Positions 1 to 11,998 of a stretch of 64,000 nucleotides of DNA are shown here, piece by piece. This DNA is from Chlorobaculum limnaeum (GTDB lineage Bacteria > Bacteroidota > Chlorobiia > Chlorobiales > Chlorobiaceae), in NCBI RefSeq assembly GCF_001747405.1, contig NZ_CP017305.1, forward strand, positions 2,576,001 through 2,640,000. Reading direction: 5' to 3'. Position numbers and translations under genes: made by a program. Positions within the stretch are counted from its first letter, which is position 1. Every line of letters starts with the position of its first letter. Under the pieces are notes generated by a model. The model searched no databases. It saw only the letters and a list, made by a program, of their open reading frames with translations, and was not told the origin of the DNA.

Positions 1-3327
<3,327 letters not shown>

Positions 3328-3351
3328 TGGTGCTTGAAAAATGAGTGTAGA

Positions 3352-5370
3352 TTATGATGGCAGATTGACCCTGAAAATATGCGCGGGCATCCGGTGCGGA
3401 TCCAGCTCGATGTAGTTCCACTCGCCGTTCCACTCGAAGGTGCGCCCGGAGAGCAGGTCTTCGACCGTGAAGCGCTCGGTGTGTGGCAACCCGAACTTTT
3501 CGAGCGGGAAGCGCAGCCAGCCGCCACGCGTGTTCCTGTCGTCGAGCGTGACCACGGTGAGAATGATGTTCGCGCCATCTGGCGAGCACTTGACGTAGCC
3601 GATGAGCTGGTCGTGCTCCTGACCCTGCGACACGTCGATCTTCACGAACGTAATGTCGTTAGTTTGCTGGAGCGCCGGATTGTTGTGGCGGATGCGGTTG
3701 ACCATCGCGATCTCCGAGCGGATATTGCCGGGACGGTCGAGATCCCACTGCCTGATCTCATACTTCTCCGAGTCGATGTACTCCTCCTTTCCGGGATAGG
3801 GCGCATTTTCGCACAGCTCGTAGGCCGGGCCGTACATGCCGTAGTTCGACGAGAGCGTGGCGGCGAGCACGAAGCGGATGATAAACTTCTCGCGACTGCC
3901 CCCCTGCAACTCCTCGTGCAGAATATCGGGCGTGTTGGGCCAGAAGTTCGGGCGCATGTACTCCCGCAGCTCGGTCTGGGTCAGCTCGGTGAGATACTCC
4001 TGAAGATCGTGCTTCGTATTACGCCAGGTGAAGTAGGTGTAGGAGTGGGTGTAACCTCCCTTGGCGAGACGCGCCATCAGCTTCGGGCGGGTGAAGGCCT
4101 CGGCGAGGAACATCGCTTCGGGATGCTGCTCACGGATCGAACCGATGGCCCACTCCCAGAAGGCGAACCCCTTGGTGTGCGGATTGTCCACGCGGAACAC
4201 CGTCACCCCCTTGCCGATCCAGAAGAGAAAAACGTCGCGCAGCGCGATCCAGAGATTCTGCCAGTCCGCTGACTCGAAGTCGATGGGCAGAATGTCCTCG
4301 TAGCGCTTGGGCGGATTCTCGGCGAACTGCACCGTGCCGTCGGGCCGCCAGCGAAACCACTGCGGATGCTCCTGCACCCACGGATGGTCGGGCGAGCACT
4401 GGAACGCGATGTCGAGCGCCACCGAAATGCCGTGCATCTCAGACTCCCGGACGAAGGCCTCGAACTCCTCCATCGTGCCGAGTTCGGGATGCACCGAGGT
4501 GTGCCCTCCGTCGGCGCTGCCAATCGCCCAGCAGCTTCCCGGATCCTCCGGCCCGGCGACGAGCGCATTGTTCTTTCCCTTGCGCTTGGCGAGACCGATG
4601 GGATGGATCGGCGGCAGGTAGATGACGTCGAAGCCCATCAGCGCGATGCGCGGCAAGAGCCTCATGCAGTCACGGAAGGTGCCGTGCCTGCCCGGCTCTT
4701 CCGACCACGAGCGGGGGAAAAATTCGTACCAGGTGCTGAACCCGGCGAGCTTCCGGTCGCACTGGAGCTGAAGCGCCTTTTCGTAGAGGCTCGCCATAGC
4801 CTTTTCGGGCGCTCGCCGCATCGCCGCCAGAAGCTCCTCGCCCAGCGCTGCTTCGACCGCCGCATCGCTCCCGCCGACCGAGAGCAGGCCGACGTAGTGG
4901 TGCAGCGTGCCCGCATCCTCGTCCGCCGCCCGCGCCGCGCCAAGCTCCACGAGCGTCGCGCCGATGCGCAGGTCGAGCGCCACATCCTGCCCCGCGTCGA
5001 GCTTCTTCTGCAACCCTTTGCGCCAGGTCTCGAAATGATCGACCCACGCCCGCACGGTATATTCATACATCCCCGGCTCGCCCACCACGAACGACGCCGT
5101 CCAGCGGTCGTTGCCGAGATCAGCCATCGGAACCGCGCTCCACTCCGCCTCGCCCTTGCGGCGATGGAGCAGCTCGGCCACAATGGTATCCGCGCCGTCG
5201 GTGAAAATATCGGCTTCGACCATCATCCGCTCGCCCTCGACTCTCTTGACGGGAAAGCGGCCTCCATCGATTTCAGGAAATACGCGGTCGATCACGACGC
5301 GGCGGCGGCCATCGAAAGGCCGATCCCGATCCGTCATGATTGGGGCAGGCGGAATAAACTCTGGTTTCAT
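3352..5370 (-). CDS. glgE: Alpha-1,4-glucan:maltose-1-phosphate maltosyltransferase
   Basis: GlgE (672 residues, usual length) transfers maltosyl units from maltose 1-phosphate to the non-reducing end of alpha-1,4-glucans in the cytoplasm. The N-terminal beta-sandwich domains (about 1-200) are followed by the GH13_3 catalytic barrel. The nucleophile region reads FRVDNPHTKGFAFWEW and the acid/base region MFLAEAFTRPKLM, both typical of the family. It is the first gene of a two-gene operon with the downstream TreS-maltokinase fusion, giving a trehalose/maltose-to-glucan route. A 267-bp intergenic region separates it from the divergent prfB and should hold both promoters; I could not assign clear boxes there. 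Confidence 0.95.
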   Translation of the reverse strand: MKPEFIPPAPIMTDRDRPFDGRRRVVIDRVFPEIDGGRFPVKRVEGERMMVEADIFTDGADTIVAELLHRRKGEAEWSAVPMADLGNDRWTASFVVGEPGMYEYTVRAWVDHFETWRKGLQKKLDAGQDVALDLRIGATLVELGAARAADEDAGTLHHYVGLLSVGGSDAAVEAALGEELLAAMRRAPEKAMASLYEKALQLQCDRKLAGFSTWYEFFPRSWSEEPGRHGTFRDCMRLLPRIALMGFDVIYLPPIHPIGLAKRKGKNNALVAGPEDPGSCWAIGSADGGHTSVHPELGTMEEFEAFVRESEMHGISVALDIAFQCSPDHPWVQEHPQWFRWRPDGTVQFAENPPKRYEDILPIDFESADWQNLWIALRDVFLFWIGKGVTVFRVDNPHTKGFAFWEWAIGSIREQHPEAMFLAEAFTRPKLMARLAKGGYTHSYTYFTWRNTKHDLQEYLTELTQTELREYMRPNFWPNTPDILHEELQGGSREKFIIRFVLAATLSSNYGMYGPAYELCENAPYPGKEEYIDSEKYEIRQWDLDRPGNIRSEIAMVNRIRHNNPALQQTNDITFVKIDVSQGQEHDQLIGYVKCSPDGANIILTVVTLDDRNTRGGWLRFPLEKFGLPHTERFTVEDLLSGRTFEWNGEWNYIELDPHRMPAHIFRVNLPS

Positions 5371-5637
5371 AGGCTGTAATGAGTGGAACTTCGGATAGTA
5401 CCTCCGGAGGCCGGAAGCGCTGTTCGGGAAGAGGCCCAGACCATCGTCATACGGCAGACCGATGGCGGAAACCCCTGTTTTTCATCCATGAAAATATGAA
5501 ATGTACCACTCTTTCCCCCGCAGGGAAGCATCTTATTTACGCCGTCGCGAACTTCACACCCCGCCGGATTTGTTTTGATTGAAAAAAATGATTCTTTTCG
5601 TGAGCACAGTTTCAACCACAATCTGACTTTTACGACC

Positions 5638-6736
5638 ATGTTCGACCCTGAAAAAGATCGCCTGCACGCCATCAACCACCGCCTGGATCAGTTACGGGGG
5701 TATCTTTGACATCGATGAGCGCAAAGAAAAGATAAGCGACCTGGAGAAAATCTCGGCAGCGCCTGACTTCTGGAACGATCAGAAGGCGGCCAACGCCCTG
5801 CTCAAGGAGCTGAAAGATCACAAATCCTGGACGGAGGAGTTCGACCGCATCAGTGCCGAAGCGCAAAATGCCGCCGAGGAGATCGAAATCGCAAGCGAAC
5901 TCGAGGACGAATCGCTCGTCACCGACCTCGACGCCACCGTCGCAAGGATCGAAGAGGAGCTTGGGGCGATGGAGTTCCGCAAAATGCTCTCCGGCAAGGA
6001 CGATGCGGGCAACGCCATGATCGTCATCCACGCCGGCGCGGGCGGCACCGAGGCGCAGGACTGGGCCGAGATGCTCTACCGCATGTACATGCGCTGGGCC
6101 GAACGCAAGGGGTTCAAGGTCTTCACGGACGACTACCAAGAGGGCGACGGCGCGGGCATCAAGAGCGCAACGCTCGAAATCATCGGCCCTTACGCCTACG
6201 GCTATCTCAAGGCGGAGAACGGCGTGCACCGGCTCGTCAGGGTCTCGCCCTACGACTCGAACGCCCGCCGCCACACCTCCTTCGCAAGCGTCTTCACCTA
6301 TCCCGAAGCGCCGCCGGACGTCGAAATCGAGGTGCGCAAGGAAGACCTTGAACTCTCCACCTTCCGCAGCGGCGGCAAGGGCGGCCAGAACGTCAACAAG
6401 GTCGAAACCGCCGTGCGCATCAAGCACATTCCGTCGGGCATCGTGGTCGGCTGTCAGGAGGAGCGCTCGCAGCTCCAGAACCGTGAACGCGCCATGAAGA
6501 TGCTCATGGCCCAGCTCTACCAGCGCAGGCGCGAAGAGGAGGAGGCCCAGAAGCGGGAGATCGAAGGCAAGAAGAAGAAGATCGAGTGGGGCAGCCAGAT
6601 TCGCAGTTACGTGCTCGACGACCGGCGCATCAAGGATCACCGCACCAACTACGAGCGCTTCGATATCGAGAACGTGCTTGACGGCGACCTCGACGAATAC
6701 ATCAAGCGCTACCTCTCCGAATTCGGCGACGAATAA
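5638..6736 (+). CDS. prfB: Peptide chain release factor 2, programmed +1 frameshift
   Basis: Release factor 2 recognises UGA and UAA stop codons in the ribosomal A site. Codons 1-23 run from the ATG at 5638 to CTT at 5704-5706 and meet an in-frame TGA. Skipping the T at 5707 continues the frame from GAC at 5708 to the TAA at 6734. The joined product is 365 residues, the usual RF2 length. The peptidyl-hydrolysis motif [14 protein letters not shown] is present. The stop-recognition tripeptide is SPY in [13 protein letters not shown], where E. coli RF2 has SPF. The frameshift lets RF2 abundance control its own synthesis. The gene is followed after 4 bp by a metallophosphoesterase gene. An annotation that ignores the shift would call only the C-terminal part. 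Confidence 0.96.
5695..5710 (+). promoter_or_regulatory. prfB +1 programmed frameshift site
   Basis: The sequence CGGGGGTATCTTTGAC matches the classical bacterial prfB shift site: a Shine-Dalgarno-like G-run three bases ahead of the slippery CTT codon, then TGA followed by C. Both sides of the shift translate to conserved RF2 sequence (RGYL, then DIDERKEKI), which confirms the frame change. Confidence 0.97.
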
Positions 6737-6740
6737 TGCC

Positions 6741-7574
6741 ATGAGCACGAGCGGAGAACATCCCCTCAAATTCGGCATCGTCACCGACATTCACTACAAC
6801 CCCGAAACCGAGACCGGCAACCAGACAGAAGCCGGTCTCGAACGGTGCATCGAGAAGTGGACGCGCGAGGGCGCGGAGTTCGTCATCCAGCTCGGCGACC
6901 TCATCAACCGCGAAGGCCCCGAAGCCGAGGCCGACCTCATCGCCGTGCGCGACATGCTCGCCCGCTTCCCCGGCAAAGTGCATCACGTAGCAGGCAACCA
7001 CTGCCTTGCCGTACCACCGGAGCGATACAAAGCCATCATGGGCCTCGACAGCCTCTACCACACTTTCGCCTCGCACGGCATTCGCTTCATCGCGCTCGAC
7101 GGCATGGATGTCTCCGCCATCAACGAACCCCAAACCGAAGCCGACCACCACCTGCTCGAATACTACCGCGACGTCGTCAAAGCCCCATTCTACTGCGGAG
7201 CCATCGGCGCGCGCCAGCTCGAATGGCTCGTGAGTGAACTCGACCTCGCCCTGAAAAACGAAGAACCAGTCATCATCCTCAGCCACTTGCCACTGCTCGA
7301 AGAGACCACCGACGAAAAGCACGGCCTGCTGTGGAACCACGAAGAGGTCGTCGCGATCTTGTCGCGCTATCCGAATGTCCGCGCCGTGCTGAGCGGACAC
7401 TACCACGCCGCTGCAAAAGCGGTGCGGGGCGGGATTGAGTTTGTGGTGCTGGCGGCGTTTGGGGGTGGCGATGGGGTGATGGATGGAGACTGTTTGATAG
7501 TAAAAGCGTCGGGAAACAGGCTCGTGTTCAGGTCGAGACAAGACGATATTCTACTCAATCTCGACAACACATGA
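6741..7574 (+). CDS. Calcineurin-like metallophosphoesterase
   Basis: A 277-residue protein of the calcineurin-like phosphoesterase superfamily. The two-metal centre motifs appear in order: GIVTDIHYN near the N-terminus, LGDLINR, the GNHC form of the GNH[D/E] motif, LSHLP, and SGHYH near the C-terminus. The substrate cannot be told from sequence. There is no signal peptide, so it is probably cytoplasmic. I chose the ATG at 6741 because an earlier in-frame ATG would add 21 low-complexity residues overlapping the end of prfB. The 4-bp gap to prfB suggests cotranscription. Confidence 0.85.
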   Translation: MSTSGEHPLKFGIVTDIHYNPETETGNQTEAGLERCIEKWTREGAEFVIQLGDLINREGPEAEADLIAVRDMLARFPGKVHHVAGNHCLAVPPERYKAIMGLDSLYHTFASHGIRFIALDGMDVSAINEPQTEADHHLLEYYRDVVKAPFYCGAIGARQLEWLVSELDLALKNEEPVIILSHLPLLEETTDEKHGLLWNHEEVVAILSRYPNVRAVLSGHYHAAAKAVRGGIEFVVLAAFGGGDGVMDGDCLIVKASGNRLVFRSRQDDILLNLDNT

Positions 7575-7672
7575 TCAGAGCGAAAACCAGAAATCTCTTA
7601 GTAAACCACATACATAAGGGCACCTCAAAAAACCTTTTTCCGCATCTTTGAGGATTTCGAGCACAACCATTC

Positions 7673-7708
7673 AAAAGGGTGCGGTTTATTCCTTCCCGCA
7701 CCCTTTTT
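7673..7708. terminator. Bidirectional rho-independent terminator
   Basis: An inverted repeat AAAAGGGTGCG ... CGCACCCTTTT with A/T runs on both sides sits between the convergent metallophosphoesterase gene and the small minus-strand gene, so it can serve both. Confidence 0.85.
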
Positions 7709-7721
7709 ACGCGAGGATTTG

Positions 7722-8054
7722 TTAATCATCAACCGTAGGCCCTGCTTTTACAACATATGTATAAGCTTCGTTTGGCGGCTCTTCAGCAACGATTGCACCA
7801 TACCAATTAGAACCCCAAAGTAAATCTGTTTGTGAAGAACCTGTTAGAGGATTAATCCAACATTGCCATTTTGGCGCGCGATCGCCCGGCTTGTTTGGAA
7901 ATGAATCAGCATAAATATAGCATTTGTCTTGTTGTGCTCTAAATGGAGCGTCTGTTGTCCATTTCACACAAAGCTTACCTTGATTTTCGTAAAGAGTAAG
8001 TTCCCAAGAATACGTTTTTTTACCAGTTACTGGTGTTTGAGTGATTTTTTCCAT
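7722..8054 (-). CDS. Hypothetical protein, AT-rich orphan
   Basis: A 110-residue protein I do not recognise. It has no signal peptide and no membrane segment. The composition (alternating polar and aromatic residues, many Trp/Tyr, e.g. YSWELTLYENQG and WINPLTGSSQ) suggests a small all-beta, perhaps lectin-like, domain; that is inference only. The gene and its 325-bp upstream region are clearly AT-richer than the neighbours, which points to recent acquisition. It ends at the shared terminator at 7673-7708. The ATG at 8054 is preceded by an AGGTGG-like ribosome-binding sequence, which supports it being a real gene. Confidence 0.6.
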   Translation of the reverse strand: MEKITQTPVTGKKTYSWELTLYENQGKLCVKWTTDAPFRAQQDKCYIYADSFPNKPGDRAPKWQCWINPLTGSSQTDLLWGSNWYGAIVAEEPPNEAYTYVVKAGPTVDD

Positions 8055-8379
8055 AACACACCACCTTAATTTATATTATTAAATTTTCAACATTTAACAG
8101 GAATTCTATTATTCATGCCAAAAAGATAGCCACAAAAAAGAAATTCTATTAACAATAGCTTTTTCGTAAAACTTAGATCACTTCTAAAAAAGTCACAAAC
8201 ACCAGAATCCTATTTAAAAATATAGCCGTAATAATGATCACACTTTATCCTCAAATAATCCTCCACTTGTCAGTAGTTACACATAAACACCCCCTACAAT
8301 CAAAACAAACGAAGAATTCAGAGAATATGCAATCAACGTTTCCTCATATTTCCCGACAAGAAATAACAATCAGAAAATA
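8055..8379. other. AT-rich intergenic region
   Basis: 325 bp between two minus-strand genes. It is strongly AT-rich with scattered A and T runs. I see no convincing gene, RNA or repeat. It presumably carries the promoter of the 110-residue gene. Confidence 0.5.
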
Positions 8380-9120
8380 TCAGTTTTCGATTTCGATTTT
8401 TGCGGTAAAGATATAACCAGAACCGTTGACCGTTTTGATGGGCGTTTCGAGAGTTGGTGAATTTTTTTTGCGGAGACGGTAAATCAGCGATTCGAGCGAA
8501 CGGTTGCCGTGCTCGTCGAGGGTGTAGCCGAGCTCCTTAAGCAGAGTCGTCCGGGATACCGGCGCATTCGGCGTTTCGAGCAGCTTGTGAATAAAAGCAT
8601 ACTCCTTTCCGGTAAGATGCAGCTTTTCCCCCGAAGGGGTAACAAGCACCCAGCCTTCAGTAAGCAGCCTCCAGCTATGCGAACAGCTCTTTTCTTCCGC
8701 TTTGCTTGTGAGCACTTCAGACGAACCGTCAGCTTGTCTGGCGGCCCTCGCAATCAGGTTGGCAACCGCCGCATCCAGCAATCGAAAGTTGACAGGTTTC
8801 GTCAGAAACTGATCAGCACCAGCCTCATAGCCTTCGATCTTGGTTTCAGGCGATGTGTCGCCGGACAGCAGCAGGATTCTGGTCGATGAATTTTCGCGAA
8901 CATACTTTGTAAGCACCAAACCGCTTTGATCGGGCAAACCGACATCGATAATGGTGAGAGCGTACTGCTGCCGCTCGAATTCCCTGTAAAAATCAATGGC
9001 AGAACCAACTTCAGTAACCTGATAACCTTTTCTCTGAAGGTATTTCAGTATGACGGAACGAAATGACGGCTCATCATCCACAAAGATGATCCGACTGACA
9101 GATGTATCAGATTGGAACAT
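8380..9120 (-). CDS. OmpR/PhoB-type response regulator (orphan)
   Basis: A 246-residue two-component response regulator. The receiver domain (about 1-125) has the acidic pair in IIFVDDEPSF, the phosphoacceptor Asp in IIDVGLPD, and the switch Lys in FLTKPVNF. A linker leads to a winged-helix DNA-binding domain (about 150-240) with the family motifs LTGKEYAFIHKLL and the terminal beta-hairpin IKTVNGSGYIF. No histidine kinase gene is adjacent, so its partner is unknown. It is preceded by 266 bp without a gene and followed by an AT-rich region. Confidence 0.92.
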   Translation of the reverse strand: MFQSDTSVSRIIFVDDEPSFRSVILKYLQRKGYQVTEVGSAIDFYREFERQQYALTIIDVGLPDQSGLVLTKYVRENSSTRILLLSGDTSPETKIEGYEAGADQFLTKPVNFRLLDAAVANLIARAARQADGSSEVLTSKAEEKSCSHSWRLLTEGWVLVTPSGEKLHLTGKEYAFIHKLLETPNAPVSRTTLLKELGYTLDEHGNRSLESLIYRLRKKNSPTLETPIKTVNGSGYIFTAKIEIEN

Positions 9121-9386
9121 TTTGCACTATCTCCCAAGAATAAATTCATGGAAAAAGTACTTCTTTATATAATAAAGCAATATTTAACCAGATCGAAAGA
9201 ACACGTTTTCTGATTTTTTCTCGTAAAAATAATTGTGGCCGCCTATCAGGAAAGCAGATACCATCCCGGTAATCCGAAAGCGAAGTAAGCCACTTTTTCA
9301 TATTGCTTTGCAGAAATAAGACCACGAGGGAACCGCTTGCCGATCCGTCAAACCAGGCTCGGCAAGCGACAACTAATTGAGACAGC

Positions 9387-10445
9387 TCACGCTCCCCGTT
9401 CGAGCACTTCGGCTACGCGCTTTGCTGCCGCGCCGTCCCATTTTTCGGGAATCAGGGTTTTTTCTGACTGCTTGCCGGAGAGAATGAGCGAGGCGCGTTT
9501 GAGAATTTCCTCTTCGTCGGGGGCAACCAACACGTTTGTGCCGATCTCGACGGTCGAGGGGCGGGCGGTGGTCGGACGCAGGGTGAGGCATGGGACGTTC
9601 ATCACGGTCAATTCGGCTTCGAACTCGGCGCTGTCGGTCAGCACGAACGCGGACTCCCTGAGCAGGCGCAGCATGTCAATGTAGCCCGGCATGTCGATCA
9701 TCCGCAGACCCTCAACGCCGCCGAGCGCCTCATCGGACGCCGAGCTGCCCGGCAGCAGCACCGTCGAGGAGGCGGCAAGCGATTCGAGCACCTTGCAGAA
9801 GAGGTCGCGATTGCCGGAGCTTTTCGGCTCGATCAGCACGGTGACGAACTTTTTCGGGGTGAGCGAGAGCGATTCGAGCACACTGGATTCGTTGGCCTGC
9901 TCCATCAGCGTCACGAGGCTGTCGATGGCGGTGTTGCCGACGAAGATGATGCGCTCGTCGGCGAAGCCCTCGTTCATGAGGTTGTAGATGCCGCTGTGCT
10001 CGCTGACGAAGTGGAGCGCGGCGACCGAGTCGATGACGAGGCGGTTGATCTCCTCCGGTTCGGCGCGGTCGTAGCTGCGCAGGCCGGCGTCGAGGCTCGC
10101 CACAGGAATGCCCATTTTTGCGGCGGCAAGCGCACCGGCGAGGCTGGCGCTGTCGTGGCCGCCGGGAATGACGAAATCGGGCGCGAGTTCGTTGAATATC
10201 CGCTCGAAGGCGAGCATGTACGACGCGGTTTCGCCAACCGGCGAACCCGGTTCTGTTTCGATGATACGCAGTTCATCCGGCGAACCGAACGCAGCGGCAA
10301 GCGCGTCGTGTTCTGCGCGGTTGCCAGGCGAGAGCACCCGGACGAGCACCGGCTCGAAGACGCCATTTTTGCGGAAAACATTGACAAGCGGGGCGACATG
10401 GAGAAACGCCGCGCGATCCTGGGCAATCAAGACTATTTTTTTCAC
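9387..10445 (-). CDS. UDP-N-acetylglucosamine 2-epimerase-like protein (WecB family)
   Basis: A 352-residue GT-B-fold protein of the WecB/NeuC-type epimerase family, which inverts C2 of UDP-GlcNAc to give UDP-ManNAc for surface polysaccharides. Family landmarks: SLDAGLRSYDRAEPEEINR, the GNTAIDSL motif, and a C-terminal substrate loop ending in RPSTVEIGTNVLV. The usual C-terminal DSGGxQ(E)E motif is replaced by DSAEFEAE and the usual EAGLR by DAGLR, so activity or substrate may differ from canonical WecB. I chose the GTG at 10445 because the Rossmann strand VKKIVLIAQD begins there; the open frame extends upstream to 10580 without family similarity and overlaps the divergent gene. Confidence 0.8.
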   Translation of the reverse strand: MKKIVLIAQDRAAFLHVAPLVNVFRKNGVFEPVLVRVLSPGNRAEHDALAAAFGSPDELRIIETEPGSPVGETASYMLAFERIFNELAPDFVIPGGHDSASLAGALAAAKMGIPVASLDAGLRSYDRAEPEEINRLVIDSVAALHFVSEHSGIYNLMNEGFADERIIFVGNTAIDSLVTLMEQANESSVLESLSLTPKKFVTVLIEPKSSGNRDLFCKVLESLAASSTVLLPGSSASDEALGGVEGLRMIDMPGYIDMLRLLRESAFVLTDSAEFEAELTVMNVPCLTLRPTTARPSTVEIGTNVLVAPDEEEILKRASLILSGKQSEKTLIPEKWDGAAAKRVAEVLERGA

Positions 10446-10510
10446 ACCGGAAAGCTTTATTACATTAAGTGACTGAACGATAAACCTCTGAGACAAGCCA
10501 AACCAGCCGC

Positions 10511-11437
10511 ATGACAACAAGACGATCGATCTCGATAGCCGCATGGAGCCTCTTGCTGCCTGTGGCTTTATGGGTAACATCCCTGCCGGATAATACGGTC
10601 TCTGCGGAAAATAAGAAAACGGTGCTCGAACACGCCGACCAAATCGAGGGAGGAGAGGTGGCCAGTCCGTCAGGCGCGGTCACGCCTTACCGCTCGGCGG
10701 TTGGCAACGTCAAATTTCTGCACGGCGAAACGATCTTGCAGTGCGACCGCGCGACCGACTGGCCCGACAGCGAGCGCATCGACCTCACCGGACATATCGT
10801 CATCAAGGACAAAACCGTCGAAACGCGGGCCGACCGGGGCGTTTACCACACCGGCCAGGAAGCTGGCGAACTGTGGGGGAGCGTTCGCGGACGGGTGATC
10901 GATGACAGCCTGACCGTGAAATCGGCGCGGGCGACCTTCGACCAGAAAAAGAATGAACTCTGGCTGTTCGACGATGCCATAGCCTGGCAGCGCGGCCGCC
11001 AGCTCAGCGGCGACTCGATCCGGGTGCAAATCCGGGAAATCGCCGGAAAAAAGCGGGTTGATGAAATCCAGGTCTTCGGCCACGCCTTCCTTGCGGCCAG
11101 GGACTCTCTTTCGGGATCACCGGCGCTCCATGACCAGCTCTCCGGCAGACAGTTGACGGCAAACATGGACGAGCGCTCCCGCCTGCGGAAGGTCGTGGCG
11201 ATCAAAAACGCCCGAAGCCTGTACCATATTTATGACGGCAAGAATCAGCCCTCGGGGGTAAATTTCACCTCCGGCGACAGAATCCGCATGTTCTTCGCCG
11301 AAGGCAAGCTCGACCGGATACTCGTCACCGGCGGCGCGCTCGGCAAGGAGTACCCGAACGCCCTGCGCAACGACCCGGCAATCAATCTGCCCGGCTTCCG
11401 CTTGCGAGACAAGGAGAAGCCGACGTTCGCACCCTGA
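10511..11437 (+). CDS. OstA/LptA-like envelope protein
   Basis: A 308-residue exported protein: an N-terminal hydrophobic segment (about residues 8-30) is followed by repeated beta-strands of the OstA_N (LptA/LptC) beta-jellyroll type, e.g. LEHADQIEGG, LTGHIVIKDKTVETRADRG, and SLTVKSARATFDQKKNELWL. Family members bind lipid A or LPS in the periplasm and bridge LPS transport. No lptB or lptC neighbour is present here. It is transcribed divergently from the WecB-like gene, 65 bp away, so an envelope-polysaccharide theme is plausible. It is longer than E. coli LptA (185 residues). Confidence 0.75.
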   Translation: MTTRRSISIAAWSLLLPVALWVTSLPDNTVSAENKKTVLEHADQIEGGEVASPSGAVTPYRSAVGNVKFLHGETILQCDRATDWPDSERIDLTGHIVIKDKTVETRADRGVYHTGQEAGELWGSVRGRVIDDSLTVKSARATFDQKKNELWLFDDAIAWQRGRQLSGDSIRVQIREIAGKKRVDEIQVFGHAFLAARDSLSGSPALHDQLSGRQLTANMDERSRLRKVVAIKNARSLYHIYDGKNQPSGVNFTSGDRIRMFFAEGKLDRILVTGGALGKEYPNALRNDPAINLPGFRLRDKEKPTFAP

Positions 11438-11483
11438 ACGCGAGACGCTTAACGCCCCGGTGCCAATAACGCCGAGGCATTGC

Positions 11484-11511
11484 GTTGTGGCGCTTCGCGA
11501 AGCGCCACAAC
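11484..11511. repeat. Perfect 28-bp palindrome
   Basis: GTTGTGGCGCTTCG is followed immediately by its exact reverse complement, with no loop bases and no T-run. It lies between the OstA-like gene and a separate rho-independent terminator. It could be a protein-binding site or an mRNA end-stabilising cruciform. Confidence 0.8.
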
Positions 11512-11564
11512 AGGATCACCGATCCTGATTTCGATTGCGAAGGGATTGCCGGAAACAGGCATAA

Positions 11565-11597
11565 AAAAAGCCTTCCCGTTTTGCGAGAAGGCTTTTT
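11565..11597. terminator. Bidirectional terminator (OstA-like / fmdB)
   Basis: Stem AAAAAGCCTTC / GAAGGCTTTTT with an 11-base loop and A/T runs at both ends, between the convergent OstA-like and FmdB genes. Confidence 0.88.
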
Positions 11598-11621
11598 CTG
11601 TTCTATGAGATCAGCGCGAGA

Positions 11622-11876
11622 TCACTTCGCGAAAGGGCAAGCGCCGGTGGAGCATCCGCCGCCGGACTCGGAGCCTTTGGACGACGATTTGCTGCCGCAG
11701 TAATCGGTGCTGTAGAAACCTGAGCCTTTGAGCACAAAGCCGCCTTCGGCACTGATAACGCGCTCGTAAGACTCTTGGCCGCACTTGGAGCACTTCGTAA
11801 GGCTATTGTCGGTCATGCGCTGAAAAACCTCTTCCTCGAATCCACAGCTGTTGCAGCGGTAATGATAGGTTGGCAT
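11622..11876 (-). CDS. FmdB-family zinc-ribbon protein
   Basis: An 84-residue protein with the FmdB-type N-terminal zinc ribbon: [12 protein letters not shown] followed about 20 residues later by KCSKCG, i.e. two CxxC knuckles. The C-terminal third is a Ser/Gly/Cys-rich tail ([13 protein letters not shown]), common in this family. FmdB proteins are proposed transcriptional regulators of formamidase or amidase genes, but the function of most members is unproven. It is a lone gene, convergent with the OstA-like gene. Confidence 0.88.
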   Translation of the reverse strand: MPTYHYRCNSCGFEEEVFQRMTDNSLTKCSKCGQESYERVISAEGGFVLKGSGFYSTDYCGSKSSSKGSESGGGCSTGACPFAK

Positions 11877-11998
11877 ATTCTATTCCTCCGTTGAGAATCT
11901 GTTTCTTGGTATGTTTTTTGATAGATTCGGATCGTGAAAACCCGATAATGTTGGACGCTGTATATAACTATATTTAATTTCAAAAAAAAGTTTCACCG

